Shown one piece after another: positions 41,172 to 49,167 of a DNA stretch of 64,000 nt. Each line of letters starts with the position of its first letter. The stretch's first letter is position 1. The position numbers and the translations under genes were made by a program. The notes beneath the pieces are model-generated. The model did not search any database. It was not told the origin of the DNA and was given only the letters and a program-made list of their open reading frames with translations. Source of the stretch: Actinomadura nitritigenes (GTDB taxonomy: Bacteria; Actinomycetota; Actinomycetes; Streptosporangiales; Streptosporangiaceae); assembly GCF_017573545.1 (NCBI RefSeq), contig NZ_JAGEOK010000001.1, positions 434,001 through 498,000 on the forward strand, given 5' to 3'.

Positions 41172-42386
41172 ATGGAGCGAACGCTACGGGCGGGCCGGAT
41201 GGCCACCTTCGTCTACTTCGGCCTGTCCGGGTTCGTCCTCGGCATGTGGGTCGTGCACATCCCCAGCATCGAGCACCGGACGGCAATCGACCACGCCGAG
41301 CTGGGCCGGCTCCTGCTGCTGCTCGGCGCGGGCTCCTTCGCGGGCATGCAGGCCATCGGGCCGCTCACCGACCGCTTCGGCGCGCGCAGGGTCGTCCCGG
41401 TCGGCGCCGCCCTGAGCGGTGCCGCGCTGGTCGGGCCCGGCCTGGCCGCGAACGCCTGGACGCTCGGGGCGGCGCTGGTGGTGCTCGGCGCCTGCAACGG
41501 CGGCGGCCTGAACGTGGGCATGAACGCGCACGCGGTCCAGGTGGAACGGGCGTACGGGCGGCCCGTCATGTCGGCGTTCCACGCGACCTACTCCATCGGC
41601 GGCGTGCTCGCTTCGCTGGTGGGGGCCGCCACGCTCGCCGCGGGCGTGCGCCCGGCCGTCACGCTCGGCGCCGTCGCGGTCCTCTGCGTGGCCGTCGCCG
41701 TGGCGGCGGCGCCCGCGCTGCTGCGGCCGGAACCCGCCCGCGAGACGGCCGGCGGCGCGGCACGGCGGCGGACGCCCTGGCGGATCTGGGCGCTGGCGGC
41801 GCTCGCCCTGATGACCATGCTGTGCGAGGGCGTGGCCAACGACTGGAGCGCGCTGCACCTGCGCCGCGTCCTGGACGCGCCCGCCGCCACCGCCGCCCTC
41901 GCCTACGGCGCCTTCGCCACCACCATGACGATCGGGCGGCTGCTCGCCGACCGGGCGGCGGCACGGCTGGGCGCGGTCGCCGTCCTGCGCTACGGGGCGT
42001 CCGCCGCCGCGCTCGGGATGGCCGCCGCCGCCCTGTCCCCGTGGATCCCGCTGGCGCTGGCCGGATGGGCGGTGTTCGGGGCGGGGCTGTCCGGCTGCGT
42101 GCCCCAGCTGTTCAGCGCCGCCGGGCACGCCGACCGCGACGCCGCCGGCGTCAACGTCTCCCGGGTCGCCGGCATCGGCTACCTCGGCATGCTCGCCGGG
42201 CCCGCCGCCATCGGGGCGCTGACCGGCGTCATGCCGCTCAACCTCACGTTCTTCCTGCCCGTGGCGTGCTGCGTCGCCGCCGCCGCGGCGGCCGGGGTCC
42301 TGCGTCCGCGCGCGGACGCCGCCGGCTCCGTCCCGGAACCGGCCGTCGACGCGGCGGCCGGACGCGCCGAGGGGCGGTGCCGCTAG
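41172..42386 (+). CDS. MFS transporter (YbjJ/FucP-like, 12 helices)
   Basis: A 404-residue permease. Helix 1 'FVYFGLSGFVLGMWVVHIPSI', loop 2-3 'GPLTDRFGARRVVPVG' (motif A), and 'FHATYSIGGVLASLVGAATLA' fit sugar-type or exporter MFS proteins of the YbjJ group ('ACNGGGLNVGMNAHAVQVER' is characteristic). The C-terminal 25 residues are hydrophilic. It is divergent from the DeoR regulator and probably induced by the sugar phosphate that the regulator senses. Substrate and direction are not determined. Confidence 0.87.
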   Translation: MERTLRAGRMATFVYFGLSGFVLGMWVVHIPSIEHRTAIDHAELGRLLLLLGAGSFAGMQAIGPLTDRFGARRVVPVGAALSGAALVGPGLAANAWTLGAALVVLGACNGGGLNVGMNAHAVQVERAYGRPVMSAFHATYSIGGVLASLVGAATLAAGVRPAVTLGAVAVLCVAVAVAAAPALLRPEPARETAGGAARRRTPWRIWALAALALMTMLCEGVANDWSALHLRRVLDAPAATAALAYGAFATTMTIGRLLADRAAARLGAVAVLRYGASAAALGMAAAALSPWIPLALAGWAVFGAGLSGCVPQLFSAAGHADRDAAGVNVSRVAGIGYLGMLAGPAAIGALTGVMPLNLTFFLPVACCVAAAAAAGVLRPRADAAGSVPEPAVDAAAGRAEGRCR

Positions 42387-43264
42387 AGCCAGCCGCCGAT
42401 GCTGCGGTTCTGGGACACGGCGGTGTCGAACGCGAGCGGGCAGGCGAGGACGAGCGTCCGCATCGGCTCCTGCAAGGGCGCGTGCATCCGGAGCACGTAG
42501 CGGTCCGCGCCGGTGAACATCTGCGACAGCAGCTCGCCCATGCCCTCGAACCCGCGCTGGATGCGGGCGATCTCCTGCTGCTGCCAGTCGGTGATCCGGC
42601 CGCTGAGCAGCTCGTAGTAGCCGAACTGCTGCTCCTGCGCGCCGAGGATCTCCCAGCCCCGCATCGCGCGCTTGCGCAGATGCCCGATGAGGCCGCCCTG
42701 CGCGGTGAGCACCTGCATCTTGGGCGTGCCCATGAACCCGTAGGGCTTGTAGAAGTGGAAGTACGGCATGCCGTCCGGGCGGAAGATCGTCAGCTTCCGC
42801 TCGGCCTTCGTCTGGCTCCCCTGGTTGACGACGCGCAGGGCCTTCTTCGCCCCGCTGACGCCCTGCTCCCGGACGTGCGCCGCGGGCTGCCCCTGCGGGC
42901 TCCAGATCGTGTAGTTGGCCTCCGTCGAGAAGAACTGCGCCGGCTGGTCGTAGACGAGGATCGGCGAGCCGTACAGGTCGGCGGGGGCCGTGCCGTACTG
43001 CGCAGGAGGATGCTGCTGCGGATATCCACCCTGCTGCGGATATCCACCCTGCTGCGGGTAGCCGCCCTGCTGCGGCGCCGGGTACGCGGGCTGCCGCGGC
43101 GGGTGGCCGGCGGGCGCGTACCCGTTCGGCGGGTAGGCGGGCTGCTGCGGCGCGTACGGCGGAGCGGGCGGCCCGCCGGGAGCCGGGGCGCCGTAGCCCC
43201 CCGGCCCGTAACCGGGGTGGTACGGGCCGGGGCCGGGCTGAGCGGGAGGCGGGGGGTAGCCCAT
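42383..43264 (-). CDS. LURP-one/phospholipid scramblase-related protein with Pro/Gln/Tyr-rich N-terminus
   Basis: A 293-residue protein. Residues 1-95 are low-complexity (Pro, Tyr, Gly, Gln) and include three tandem 'GGYPQQ' units encoded by 18-bp repeats. The C-terminal 190 residues resemble the Tubby C-terminal-like/LURP-one fold annotated in actinobacteria as scramblase-related ('ILVYDQPAQFFSTEANYTIWSPQGQ', in pieces; 'RPDGMPYFHFYKPYGFMGTPKM'). No membrane helix is evident. AGGAG lies upstream of the ATG. Its stop overlaps the convergent MFS gene by 4 bp. Function unknown. Confidence 0.75.
   Translation of the reverse strand: MGYPPPPAQPGPGPYHPGYGPGGYGAPAPGGPPAPPYAPQQPAYPPNGYAPAGHPPRQPAYPAPQQGGYPQQGGYPQQGGYPQQHPPAQYGTAPADLYGSPILVYDQPAQFFSTEANYTIWSPQGQPAAHVREQGVSGAKKALRVVNQGSQTKAERKLTIFRPDGMPYFHFYKPYGFMGTPKMQVLTAQGGLIGHLRKRAMRGWEILGAQEQQFGYYELLSGRITDWQQQEIARIQRGFEGMGELLSQMFTGADRYVLRMHAPLQEPMRTLVLACPLAFDTAVSQNRSIGGWL
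43013..43066 (-). repeat. Three 18-bp tandem coding repeats
   Basis: CTGCTGCGGATATCCACC occurs twice exactly (43013-43030, 43031-43048), then a diverged copy (43049-43066) and a fourth partial one. They encode 'GGYPQQ' in the N-terminal region of the LURP-one-like protein and can change number by slippage. Confidence 0.85.
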
Positions 43265-43389
43265 GAAGGCTCCTGTGCGAGGCGTGGCAGCGCGATGGTC
43301 AGGCGACACGATAGCGCCGCCATCTCGCATTCTTCGCGCCTTTCCCGGACGAACCGGCCCACGTCCGGACGACCCGGCCCCGCGCCCGC

Positions 43390-44364
43390 TCAGCAGGTGG
43401 AGACATCGGCCCCCGGAGCGGCCTTCGGGACCTTGTCGACGATCGAGGTCCGCACCAGCGCGCTGGCGAACAGGGTCGACCCGCGCTTCCCAAGCTGGTC
43501 GCTGGAGCGGGTGACGACGTTCCGGGTCCCCAGGTACCGGTGGGTCACGGGGTCGAAGACGAGCTCCTCCCGCACCCCGTCCCGCGTGCGGGTGACCGCG
43601 ACGCCGTGCCGCCCTACCGCGTCCACCGAGTCGCTCGCCAGCCGCACCCCGGAGATGCGGGCGATGGCGCGGAACAGCGCCGCGCGCACGGCGGGCGGCG
43701 CGGGCCGGTCGATCAGGTCGATGACGGCCTCCCACTGCCGCTCGGCCCGCGTGCCGTCGCCGTCGGTCGCGAGCAGGCGGAGCAGGGCGTCCGGGTCGGC
43801 GGGGACGTCGCCGAGGTACGGCCGGTCGATCGGCGGCACCTGCCCGCAGGGCTTGAGGACGCTGTCGCCGTCCGGCGGGACGCCCTCGTCCGGCCCGAGC
43901 CGGATCCAGTTCTTCAGGCGGACGAGACCGGTCCGGGACCCGTCGACCGAGATCCACGACTGGTTGCGGTCCTTGTACCAGCGCCTCGTGTTCATGACCC
44001 GGCGCAGTTCGATCGTGTCCTGGTAGACGAACTGGTCCGGCCGCGGGACCGGGTCGGTGCCGGCGCGGTCGGCGACCTGGTCGAGCAGGGCCCCCACGGC
44101 GGCGGGCGGCGGGGGCGGCTCCGCCGGCTGGTGCGTCGCCACGACGGTCGCCCCCACGGTGGCGCAGGCCGCCGCGGCGACCCCGGACAGCAGCAGCGGC
44201 CTGCGGGGCCGGCGCCTCCGCGCGGGAGCCGCCGTGCCGGCGGGCGAGTCGGCGGGCGCGCCGGCGGCCAGGGCCCGGTCGCGCCAGCGGCGCTCGGCGG
44301 CGGCCACGTCCAGGTCCGCGGGGATCTCGGAGCGCAGGCGCTCCACCAGCGTCAGTTCATCCAT
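43390..44364 (-). CDS. CU044_5270-family protein (sigma-factor partner)
   Basis: A 324-residue single-pass protein. About 55 cytoplasmic residues ('LVERLRSEIPADLDVAAAERRW') precede a basic stretch and one helix ('LLLSGVAAAACATVGATVVAT', 57-77); the remaining 245 residues are extracellular ('QFVYQDTIELRRVM', 'LVFDPVTHRYLGTRNV'). It overlaps the ECF sigma factor stop by 8 bp, the usual arrangement for this actinobacterial family. A role as membrane-bound anti-sigma or sensor is inferred from context. No zinc anti-sigma motif (HxxxCxxC) is present. Confidence 0.85.
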   Translation of the reverse strand: MDELTLVERLRSEIPADLDVAAAERRWRDRALAAGAPADSPAGTAAPARRRRPRRPLLLSGVAAAACATVGATVVATHQPAEPPPPPAAVGALLDQVADRAGTDPVPRPDQFVYQDTIELRRVMNTRRWYKDRNQSWISVDGSRTGLVRLKNWIRLGPDEGVPPDGDSVLKPCGQVPPIDRPYLGDVPADPDALLRLLATDGDGTRAERQWEAVIDLIDRPAPPAVRAALFRAIARISGVRLASDSVDAVGRHGVAVTRTRDGVREELVFDPVTHRYLGTRNVVTRSSDQLGKRGSTLFASALVRTSIVDKVPKAAPGADVSTC

Positions 44365-45073
44365 CGTTGGCCTCCCGGTGGGGGTCGGCGGCGTCGCCGA
44401 GCGCGCCGCGGAGCTTGCGGCGGATCCGGTTCATCCGGGACCGGACGGTCCCGGACGGGACGCCGAGCGCCTCGGCGACCTCGTCGTAGGTCAGCCCGGC
44501 CCACGTCACCAGCAGCAGGACCTCGCGCTGCGCGGCGGGCAGCGCGGCGATCGCGCCGGCGAGGGCCTGGGAGCGGGCGCCGGCGTGCACCCGGTCCTCG
44601 ACGGCGTCGGTGAAGGGCTCGGTGACCGGGTCCGTGCCGCCGCGGGCGAGCGCCCGCAGCGCCCGCACCTCGGCGCGGCGGTGCCGCCGGATCAGGTTGG
44701 TGGCGATCCCGTAGAGCCACGGGCGCGCGTCCGGCCGCTCCGCGTCGTAGGCGGCCCGGCGGCGGAAGGCGACCAGGAAGGTCTCGGCGACGATGTCCTC
44801 GGCGGGGTCCTGCCCGAGGCGCCGCACCGTGTACCGCATGATCGCCGGGGCGTGCCGGCGGAACAGCGCGGCGAACCGCTCGGGGTCGGAGCGGGACGCG
44901 GCGATCAGCGCGGCGTCGGTCGGCTCCCCGGACGGCTCCCCGGCGGCGTCCCGGGACGGTTCTCCGGCGGCGTCCGGCACGGCTCGGGCGTGCTCTCCGG
45001 CGGGCGTCCCGGCGGGCTCTCCGGGCGGCGCTGGAAGGGGGCGGACCGGTGACGACCGGCTTGTCGTGGGCAT
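44357..45073 (-). CDS. ECF RNA polymerase sigma factor
   Basis: A 238-residue sigma-70 family ECF factor. Region 2 spans about 62-128 ('FAALFRRHAPAIMRYTVRRLGQDPAEDIVAETFLVAFRR' in pieces), region 4 about 170-225 ('LPAAQREVLLLVTWAGLTYDEVAEALGVPSGTVRSRMNRIRRKLR' in pieces). The first 50 residues are a Gly/Glu/Pro/Ala-rich extension with repeated 'GEPS/GEPA' units, unusual for ECF factors; a shorter start is possible, but no better-placed codon is obvious. It forms an operon with the overlapping CU044_5270-type membrane protein. Confidence 0.9.
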   Translation of the reverse strand: MPTTSRSSPVRPLPAPPGEPAGTPAGEHARAVPDAAGEPSRDAAGEPSGEPTDAALIAASRSDPERFAALFRRHAPAIMRYTVRRLGQDPAEDIVAETFLVAFRRRAAYDAERPDARPWLYGIATNLIRRHRRAEVRALRALARGGTDPVTEPFTDAVEDRVHAGARSQALAGAIAALPAAQREVLLLVTWAGLTYDEVAEALGVPSGTVRSRMNRIRRKLRGALGDAADPHREANDG

Positions 45074-45168
45074 GGGCGGGCCTCTCGGGTCGAGGACTGA
45101 TCATCCTTTGTTGCCCGGCCGCGCGTCCGTGGGTCCCCCGGGTCCGAACATTTCCGCCCCACAGAGCG

Positions 45169-45186
45169 TCTACAGTGCTGTAGACG
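45169..45186. promoter_or_regulatory. Perfect-arm palindrome before the PAP2 gene
   Basis: GTCTACAGTGCTGTAGAC has 8-bp perfect arms around a 2-nt centre, 30 bp before the chosen PAP2 start. It looks like a repressor site. The TACA/TGTA spacing is 4 nt, not the 2 nt of BlaI/MecI boxes I know, so the regulator is not named. Confidence 0.5.
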
Positions 45187-45216
45187 TTCATGTGCGACCG
45201 AACAGGATGGCTCCGG

Positions 45217-45912
45217 ATGACCGCCGCCCCGGCACCCCTGGCCTTCGACGGCTCCCGCGTCGACGGCCCGCTCTTCACCGCCGTCACGCGGCTGGCCCGC
45301 GACACCCGGTGGCTCAACGGCCCCCTGGAGTGGTGGACCAACGCCGGCCTCGCCGTCTTCGCCGTGCTGATGCTGGCCGCCTGGTGGCGGGCGCGGCACC
45401 GGGACGCGGCGGCGATGGCCCTCGCGCTGGCCGCCCCCGTCGCCGTCGGCGTCGCGTTCGCCGCCGCCGAGGTCGTCAAGAAGATCGTCGAGGAGCCGCG
45501 CCCGTGCCGGGCGCTGCCGCACGCGTTCATCGTCGAGGCGTGCCCGGCGCCGTCCGACTACGCCTTCCCCAGCGGGCACACCACGGCCGCCGCCGCGGCC
45601 GCCGCCGCCCTGTACCTGCTCGACCGGCGGCTCGGCGCCGTCGCCGCCGTCTTCGCGGCCTTCGAGGCGTTCACCCGCGTCTACGTCGGCGGCCACTACC
45701 CCCACGACGTCGCCGGCTCGGTGGTCCTCGCGGTGCCGGTCGCCTGCCTCGCCGCGGTGCTGCTGCGCCGCGTCGCGACGCCGCTCGTCGGCCAGCTGCG
45801 GCACGGCCCGCTGTCCCCGCTGCTGGCCGCCCGGCCGGCCGCCGGACCCGCCGGCGCGCGGCCGCTCACAGGTAGCGCAGCCACAGGTAGGGGACGCACA
45901 GGGCCACGGTGA
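45217..45912 (+). CDS. PAP2-family membrane phosphatase
   Basis: A 231-residue phosphatidic-acid-phosphatase-type enzyme. The three catalytic blocks are present: 'KKIVEEPRP' (88-96), 'FPSGHTT' (117-123, catalytic His 121) and '[13 protein letters not shown]' (R154, H160, D164). About five helices. The substrate could be undecaprenyl pyrophosphate or a lipid phosphate. An in-frame ATG at 45190 would add nine residues; 45217 gives a more usual N-terminus. Its 3' end overlaps the convergent permease gene by 47 bp. Confidence 0.87.
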   Translation: MTAAPAPLAFDGSRVDGPLFTAVTRLARDTRWLNGPLEWWTNAGLAVFAVLMLAAWWRARHRDAAAMALALAAPVAVGVAFAAAEVVKKIVEEPRPCRALPHAFIVEACPAPSDYAFPSGHTTAAAAAAAALYLLDRRLGAVAAVFAAFEAFTRVYVGGHYPHDVAGSVVLAVPVACLAAVLLRRVATPLVGQLRHGPLSPLLAARPAAGPAGARPLTGSAATGRGRTGPR

Positions 45913-47146
45913 CGGCGGTGACGATCAGGCCGTAGCGGGTGAACCGCCAGAAGCCGATCGGGGTGCCGTTGCGGGCGGCGATGCCGAGCACGACGACGTT
46001 GGCGCTCGCGCCGATCGCGGTCGCGTTGCCGCCGAGGTCGGAGCCGAGCGCCAGCGCCCACCACAGCACGTGCCCGCCGGTCCCGGGGTGCTGCTGGACG
46101 AGGTCGGAGACGATCGGGCTCATCGTCGCGACGTAGGGGATGTTGTCCACGATCGCCGACAGCAGGCCCGACGCCCACAGCAGCAGCATCGACGCGGCGC
46201 CGAGGTCCCCGCCGGTCACGTCGGCCGCCGCCCGCGCGACGTGCGCGATGACGCCCGTCTCGACCAGCCCGCCGACCATCACGAACAGCCCCGCGAAGAA
46301 CACCAGGGTCGGCCACTCCACCTCCGCCAGCGCCTGCTCGGTGGTGACCTTCGTCGCGGCGACCAGCAGCCCCGCCCCCAGCAGCGCCACCACCGACGGC
46401 TCGTAGTCCAGGACGGGGTGCAGGACGAACGCGAGGATCACCGCGGCGAGCACCGCCAGCCCCTGCCACAGCAGCCGCCGGTCGGTGATGGCCTCCCGCT
46501 CGCGCAGCTCCATCACCTCCGCCGCCCGGCCGGCGTCGTAGACGAACGCCGACCGGAACAGCCAGCGGCACAGCAGGCAGAACACCGCGACCAGTCCGAC
46601 CACCAGCGGCGCCAGGTTGACCAGGAAGTCGTTGAACGACAGCCCGCCCCGGCTGGCGATGATGATGTTGGGCGGGTCGCCGACGAGCGTCGCGGTGCCG
46701 CCGATGTTGGACGCCATCACCTCGGCGATCAGGTACGGGACGACGTCCAGGCCGAGCCGCTCGCACACCAGGAAGGTGACCGGCACGACCAGCAGCACGG
46801 TGGTGACGTTGTCCAGCAGGGCCGACGCGCCCGCGGTGATCAGCACCAGCATCACCATCAGCCGGTACGGCCTCCCGCGCGCCCGCTTCGCCGCCCAGAT
46901 CGCCACGTACTCGAACACCCCGGTCTGCCGCAGCACCGAGACGATCACCATCATGCCGAGCAGCAGGAAGACGACGTTCCAGTCGATCCCGGTCTGCTCG
47001 GAGAAGAACGCCGCGCGGGCGTCGGTGACGTGCAGCAGCAGCATCACGGCCGCGCCGCCGAGCGCCACCGCCGTCCGGGGGATCCGCTCCGACGCGATCA
47101 TCACGTACGCGACGACGAAGATCGTGACTGCGGCTACGGCGGCCAA
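45866..47146 (-). CDS. ArsB/NhaD-type (SLC13-like) ion permease
   Basis: A 426-residue transporter of the ion transporter superfamily, about 11-12 helices. The two hairpin regions are '[20 protein letters not shown]' and '[17 protein letters not shown]', each with the Asp-Asn pair; '[24 protein letters not shown]' and '[23 protein letters not shown]' are the matching substrate/Na+ sites. Arsenite, Na+/H+ exchange or a dicarboxylate are all possible. The TTG at 47146 has AGGAG 5 nt upstream. It is divergent from a CBS-domain gene, a pairing that suggests nucleotide-responsive control (inference). Confidence 0.88.
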   Translation of the reverse strand: MAAVAAVTIFVVAYVMIASERIPRTAVALGGAAVMLLLHVTDARAAFFSEQTGIDWNVVFLLLGMMVIVSVLRQTGVFEYVAIWAAKRARGRPYRLMVMLVLITAGASALLDNVTTVLLVVPVTFLVCERLGLDVVPYLIAEVMASNIGGTATLVGDPPNIIIASRGGLSFNDFLVNLAPLVVGLVAVFCLLCRWLFRSAFVYDAGRAAEVMELREREAITDRRLLWQGLAVLAAVILAFVLHPVLDYEPSVVALLGAGLLVAATKVTTEQALAEVEWPTLVFFAGLFVMVGGLVETGVIAHVARAAADVTGGDLGAASMLLLWASGLLSAIVDNIPYVATMSPIVSDLVQQHPGTGGHVLWWALALGSDLGGNATAIGASANVVVLGIAARNGTPIGFWRFTRYGLIVTAVTVALCVPYLWLRYL

Positions 47147-47327
47147 GGCGGCTCCTGGGAGTCTTCCGGGATCGGCTGTAGGACGCCGACCAGACTTCCC
47201 GGCACACCGTTCACCGACCCTAACGGGATTCCGGGGCGTTTTCCACGCGGGAACGCCGTGACCGCCCCTCCGACCGGCCGTGACGCCGCCGGTGTCGGCC
47301 GGCCGCGCCCCTGCTACGGTCGAGGTT

Positions 47328-47789
47328 GTGCGCGCCGGAGAACTCGCCGTTGACCACCCCACCGTCACCGCTGACACCAGCGCGACGGACGCGGCCCGGC
47401 TGCTGGCCGAGCACCGGCTGCTCGGGCTGATCGTGGTGGACGAGCGGCGCCGCCCGAAGGCCGTGCTCCCCGGCTCCCAGCTGCTCGGCGCGCTCATCCC
47501 GCAGTACGTGCGCGACGACCCGGCGCTGGCCCGGGCCTACGACGAGGGGCACGCCGACCGGCTGTGCGAGCGGCTCGCCGGCAAGCGCGTCGCCGACCTG
47601 CTGCCCGCGAACCGGACGCCGCCGCCCGTGGTCGACGCCGACGCGACCGTCATGGAGATCGCTAGCGTGATGGCCGCGGCGCGCAGCCCGGTCGTCGCGG
47701 TCACCGGCGACCCGCGCAGCACCGACGCGCCCATGATCGGCGCCATCACGGTCGCCGACCTGCTCACCCGCGTCCTGCCGCCCGCCTGA
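47328..47789 (+). CDS. CBS-domain pair protein
   Basis: A 153-residue protein with two CBS motifs: '[41 protein letters not shown]' in pieces (about 12-52) and '[27 protein letters not shown]' (about 101-127) ending '[13 protein letters not shown]'. CBS pairs bind adenosyl ligands and act as energy or ionic-strength sensors. The GTG at 47328 lies 7 nt after TACGGT, a leaderless-type start; an upstream GTG at 47280 is possible. It may regulate the divergent permease. Confidence 0.87.
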   Translation: MRAGELAVDHPTVTADTSATDAARLLAEHRLLGLIVVDERRRPKAVLPGSQLLGALIPQYVRDDPALARAYDEGHADRLCERLAGKRVADLLPANRTPPPVVDADATVMEIASVMAAARSPVVAVTGDPRSTDAPMIGAITVADLLTRVLPPA

Positions 47790-47850
47790 GCGGCGCCCGC
47801 GACGGCAGCGCCCGGGACGGGGCGCAGGCGGGGCGGAGCGGCGGCGGCGG

Positions 47851-48171
47851 TCAGGCGCTCTTGGCGCCCGGGGCGGCGCTCTCGATGCGGGCGGCCTCCT
47901 CGCGGAGGCGGGCGGCGAGGTCGCGCTTGTCCTGGGCGGTGTCCGGCTCGGCGCGCTGGATCGCGTCGGGCGCGGAGGCCGTGCCCGTGGCGGTGTCCGG
48001 GGCCGTTGCCGGGGCGGGGTCCGTGTCGTCGCGCAGGCCCTGCGTCTCCGACTTGAGGATGCGCATCGACCTGCCGAGCGCCCTGGCCGCGTCCGGCAGC
48101 CTCTTGGAACCGAAGAGCAGCACCACCACGATGCCGACGATCAGCCAGTGCGACGGCGAGAACTCGCCCAT
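47851..48171 (-). CDS. tatA: Twin-arginine translocase subunit TatA
   Basis: A 106-residue TatA/E protein. One N-terminal helix ('[37 protein letters not shown]' in pieces) has the FG-x-(K/R)-x-(L)-P hinge at about 20-26 and the amphipathic helix after it. The C-terminal 60 residues are acidic and disordered. It forms the pore of the Tat export route. GGGAGG precedes the ATG. It stands alone; tatC and tatB are not in the window. Many actinomycetes carry more than one TatA. Confidence 0.93.
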   Translation of the reverse strand: MGEFSPSHWLIVGIVVVLLFGSKRLPDAARALGRSMRILKSETQGLRDDTDPAPATAPDTATGTASAPDAIQRAEPDTAQDKRDLAARLREEAARIESAAPGAKSA

Positions 48172-48519
48172 CAGCGCCTCCCCTTGCCCGGTGCGCGTCC
48201 AGCGTACTCTCACCCGTTCGCGCGACCGCGTGATCATCGGACGGCCGTGCTCGGGCGCGGACGCACCGGCCGGCGCGGTGCGGGCACCGTGCCGGGCGGA
48301 CGGGCCGCCCCTCCTCGCCGCCGCCGTATTGTTCGCCCCGCCGGCCGGAAGACGGGCCCTTCGGCGGGCAATGCGGCGGCCGTCACTTCCCGGGCCGAGG
48401 GTCGTGCGCGGCGGCACTTCCTAAGGCCGGCGGCCATCGAGGGAAACCGTTCCGCGACGGGTCGCCGGAAAGGCGTCCGGGCCGTCTCCGGCCGGGTGTT
48501 CGGCGGCCGGGAAGGGTGC
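48172..48519. other. Gene-free interval between tatA and lsr2
   Basis: 348 bp. Immediately upstream of tatA on the minus strand is a TACGCT hexamer near 48205-48215 that could be its -10. Near the lsr2 stop a 7-bp stem (CCGGCCG/CGGCCGG, 48488-48510) without a T-run may slow polymerase. Frames crossing the rest show no convincing start or family; I see no gene in it. Confidence 0.5.
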
Positions 48520-48843
48520 TCAGTGAGCGGCCTCGTACTGCTGGACGACGTTCGCCGGGATACGGCCGCGGTCGTTGACCGGGATACCCGCCGACCTCGC
48601 CCATTCGCGGATCTCCGCGCTGCGCTCGCGGGTGCTCGCGGTGCGCGTCGCGGTCTTGCGGCCGGCCGGGCGCACCTTGCGGGCACTGTCCCGGTAGGGC
48701 GCGATGACCTTGCGCAACTTCGCCGCGTTCTTCTTGTTCAGGTCGATCTCGTACGCCCTGCCGTCAAGGGCGAACGACACCGTTTCCACCGCCGCGCCGC
48801 CATCGAGGTCGTCCACCAGTGAGACCTGGACCTTCTGCGCCAT
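48520..48843 (-). CDS. lsr2: Lsr2-family nucleoid-associated protein
   Basis: A 107-residue H-NS-like xenogeneic silencer. The N-terminal dimerisation domain is 'MAQKVQVSLVDDLDGGAAVETVSFALDG' (in pieces), with 'YEIDLNKKNAAKLRKVIAPY' after it. The C-terminal DNA-binding domain ends with the AT-hook-like 'RGRIP' (92-96) and 'ANVVQQYEAAH'. It binds AT-rich DNA minor groove and silences acquired genes. The region directly upstream (48850-48950) is unusually AT-rich for this genome, which would suit autoregulation. Confidence 0.96.
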   Translation of the reverse strand: MAQKVQVSLVDDLDGGAAVETVSFALDGRAYEIDLNKKNAAKLRKVIAPYRDSARKVRPAGRKTATRTASTRERSAEIREWARSAGIPVNDRGRIPANVVQQYEAAH

Positions 48844-49167
48844 GAGCCATCTCCGTTCCGTTTATTGCTCAGTTCGAAGAATAGTAGATGCTCGGCGGCC
48901 GCGGTATTGGCGGAACCTCGATTAATGTATTTCCCCAACGGGTGAGGATTTCGTCATGCGCACGCATGGCCGCGGCGCCGAATCCGTCGTCCGGGTCAGC
49001 GGGACACCAAGCGCGCCTGACCCGCGGGAGGCGCTCGAGGGCCGCCGCGCCGCGCGACGCCGCCCCCGGGGGGCGCGTCCGAAGAAAGTTCACGTTCGCA
49101 TCTGGACAGCCGCCTTACCAGACGGTAGTAAAGATCAGCCCCTGTCCCCCGGTCCCGGAGCCGCCCC
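48844..49167. other. Intergenic region between lsr2 and the S15 peptidase
   Basis: 324 bp between divergent genes. The lsr2-proximal 110 bp are relatively AT-rich (for example AAGAATAGTAGATG and ATTAATGTATTT) and should hold the lsr2 promoter. The other half ends with a palindrome-like element (49115-49131). A 74-codon minus-strand frame (48869-49093) crosses it, but with poor composition and no family. Confidence 0.5.
49115..49131. promoter_or_regulatory. Palindromic element before the S15 peptidase
   Basis: TTACCAGACGGTAGTAA has nested symmetric arms (TTAC/GTAA outside, TACC/GGTA inside), the style of TetR-type operators. It lies 36 bp before the peptidase start. No regulator gene is adjacent. 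Confidence 0.45.

Noticed and set aside
43013..43084. Possible CRISPR-like or VNTR non-coding array
   Set aside because: The 18-bp units are in frame with a coding sequence, have no spacers and encode a Pro/Gln/Tyr-rich tail.
45169..45186. BlaI/MecI-type box
   Set aside because: TACA and TGTA are separated by 4 nt rather than the 2 nt I know for BlaI boxes, and no BlaI gene is near.
48869..49093. 74-codon minus-strand ORF upstream of lsr2
   Set aside because: It crosses the AT-rich promoter region, has no ribosome-binding site and matches no family I know.
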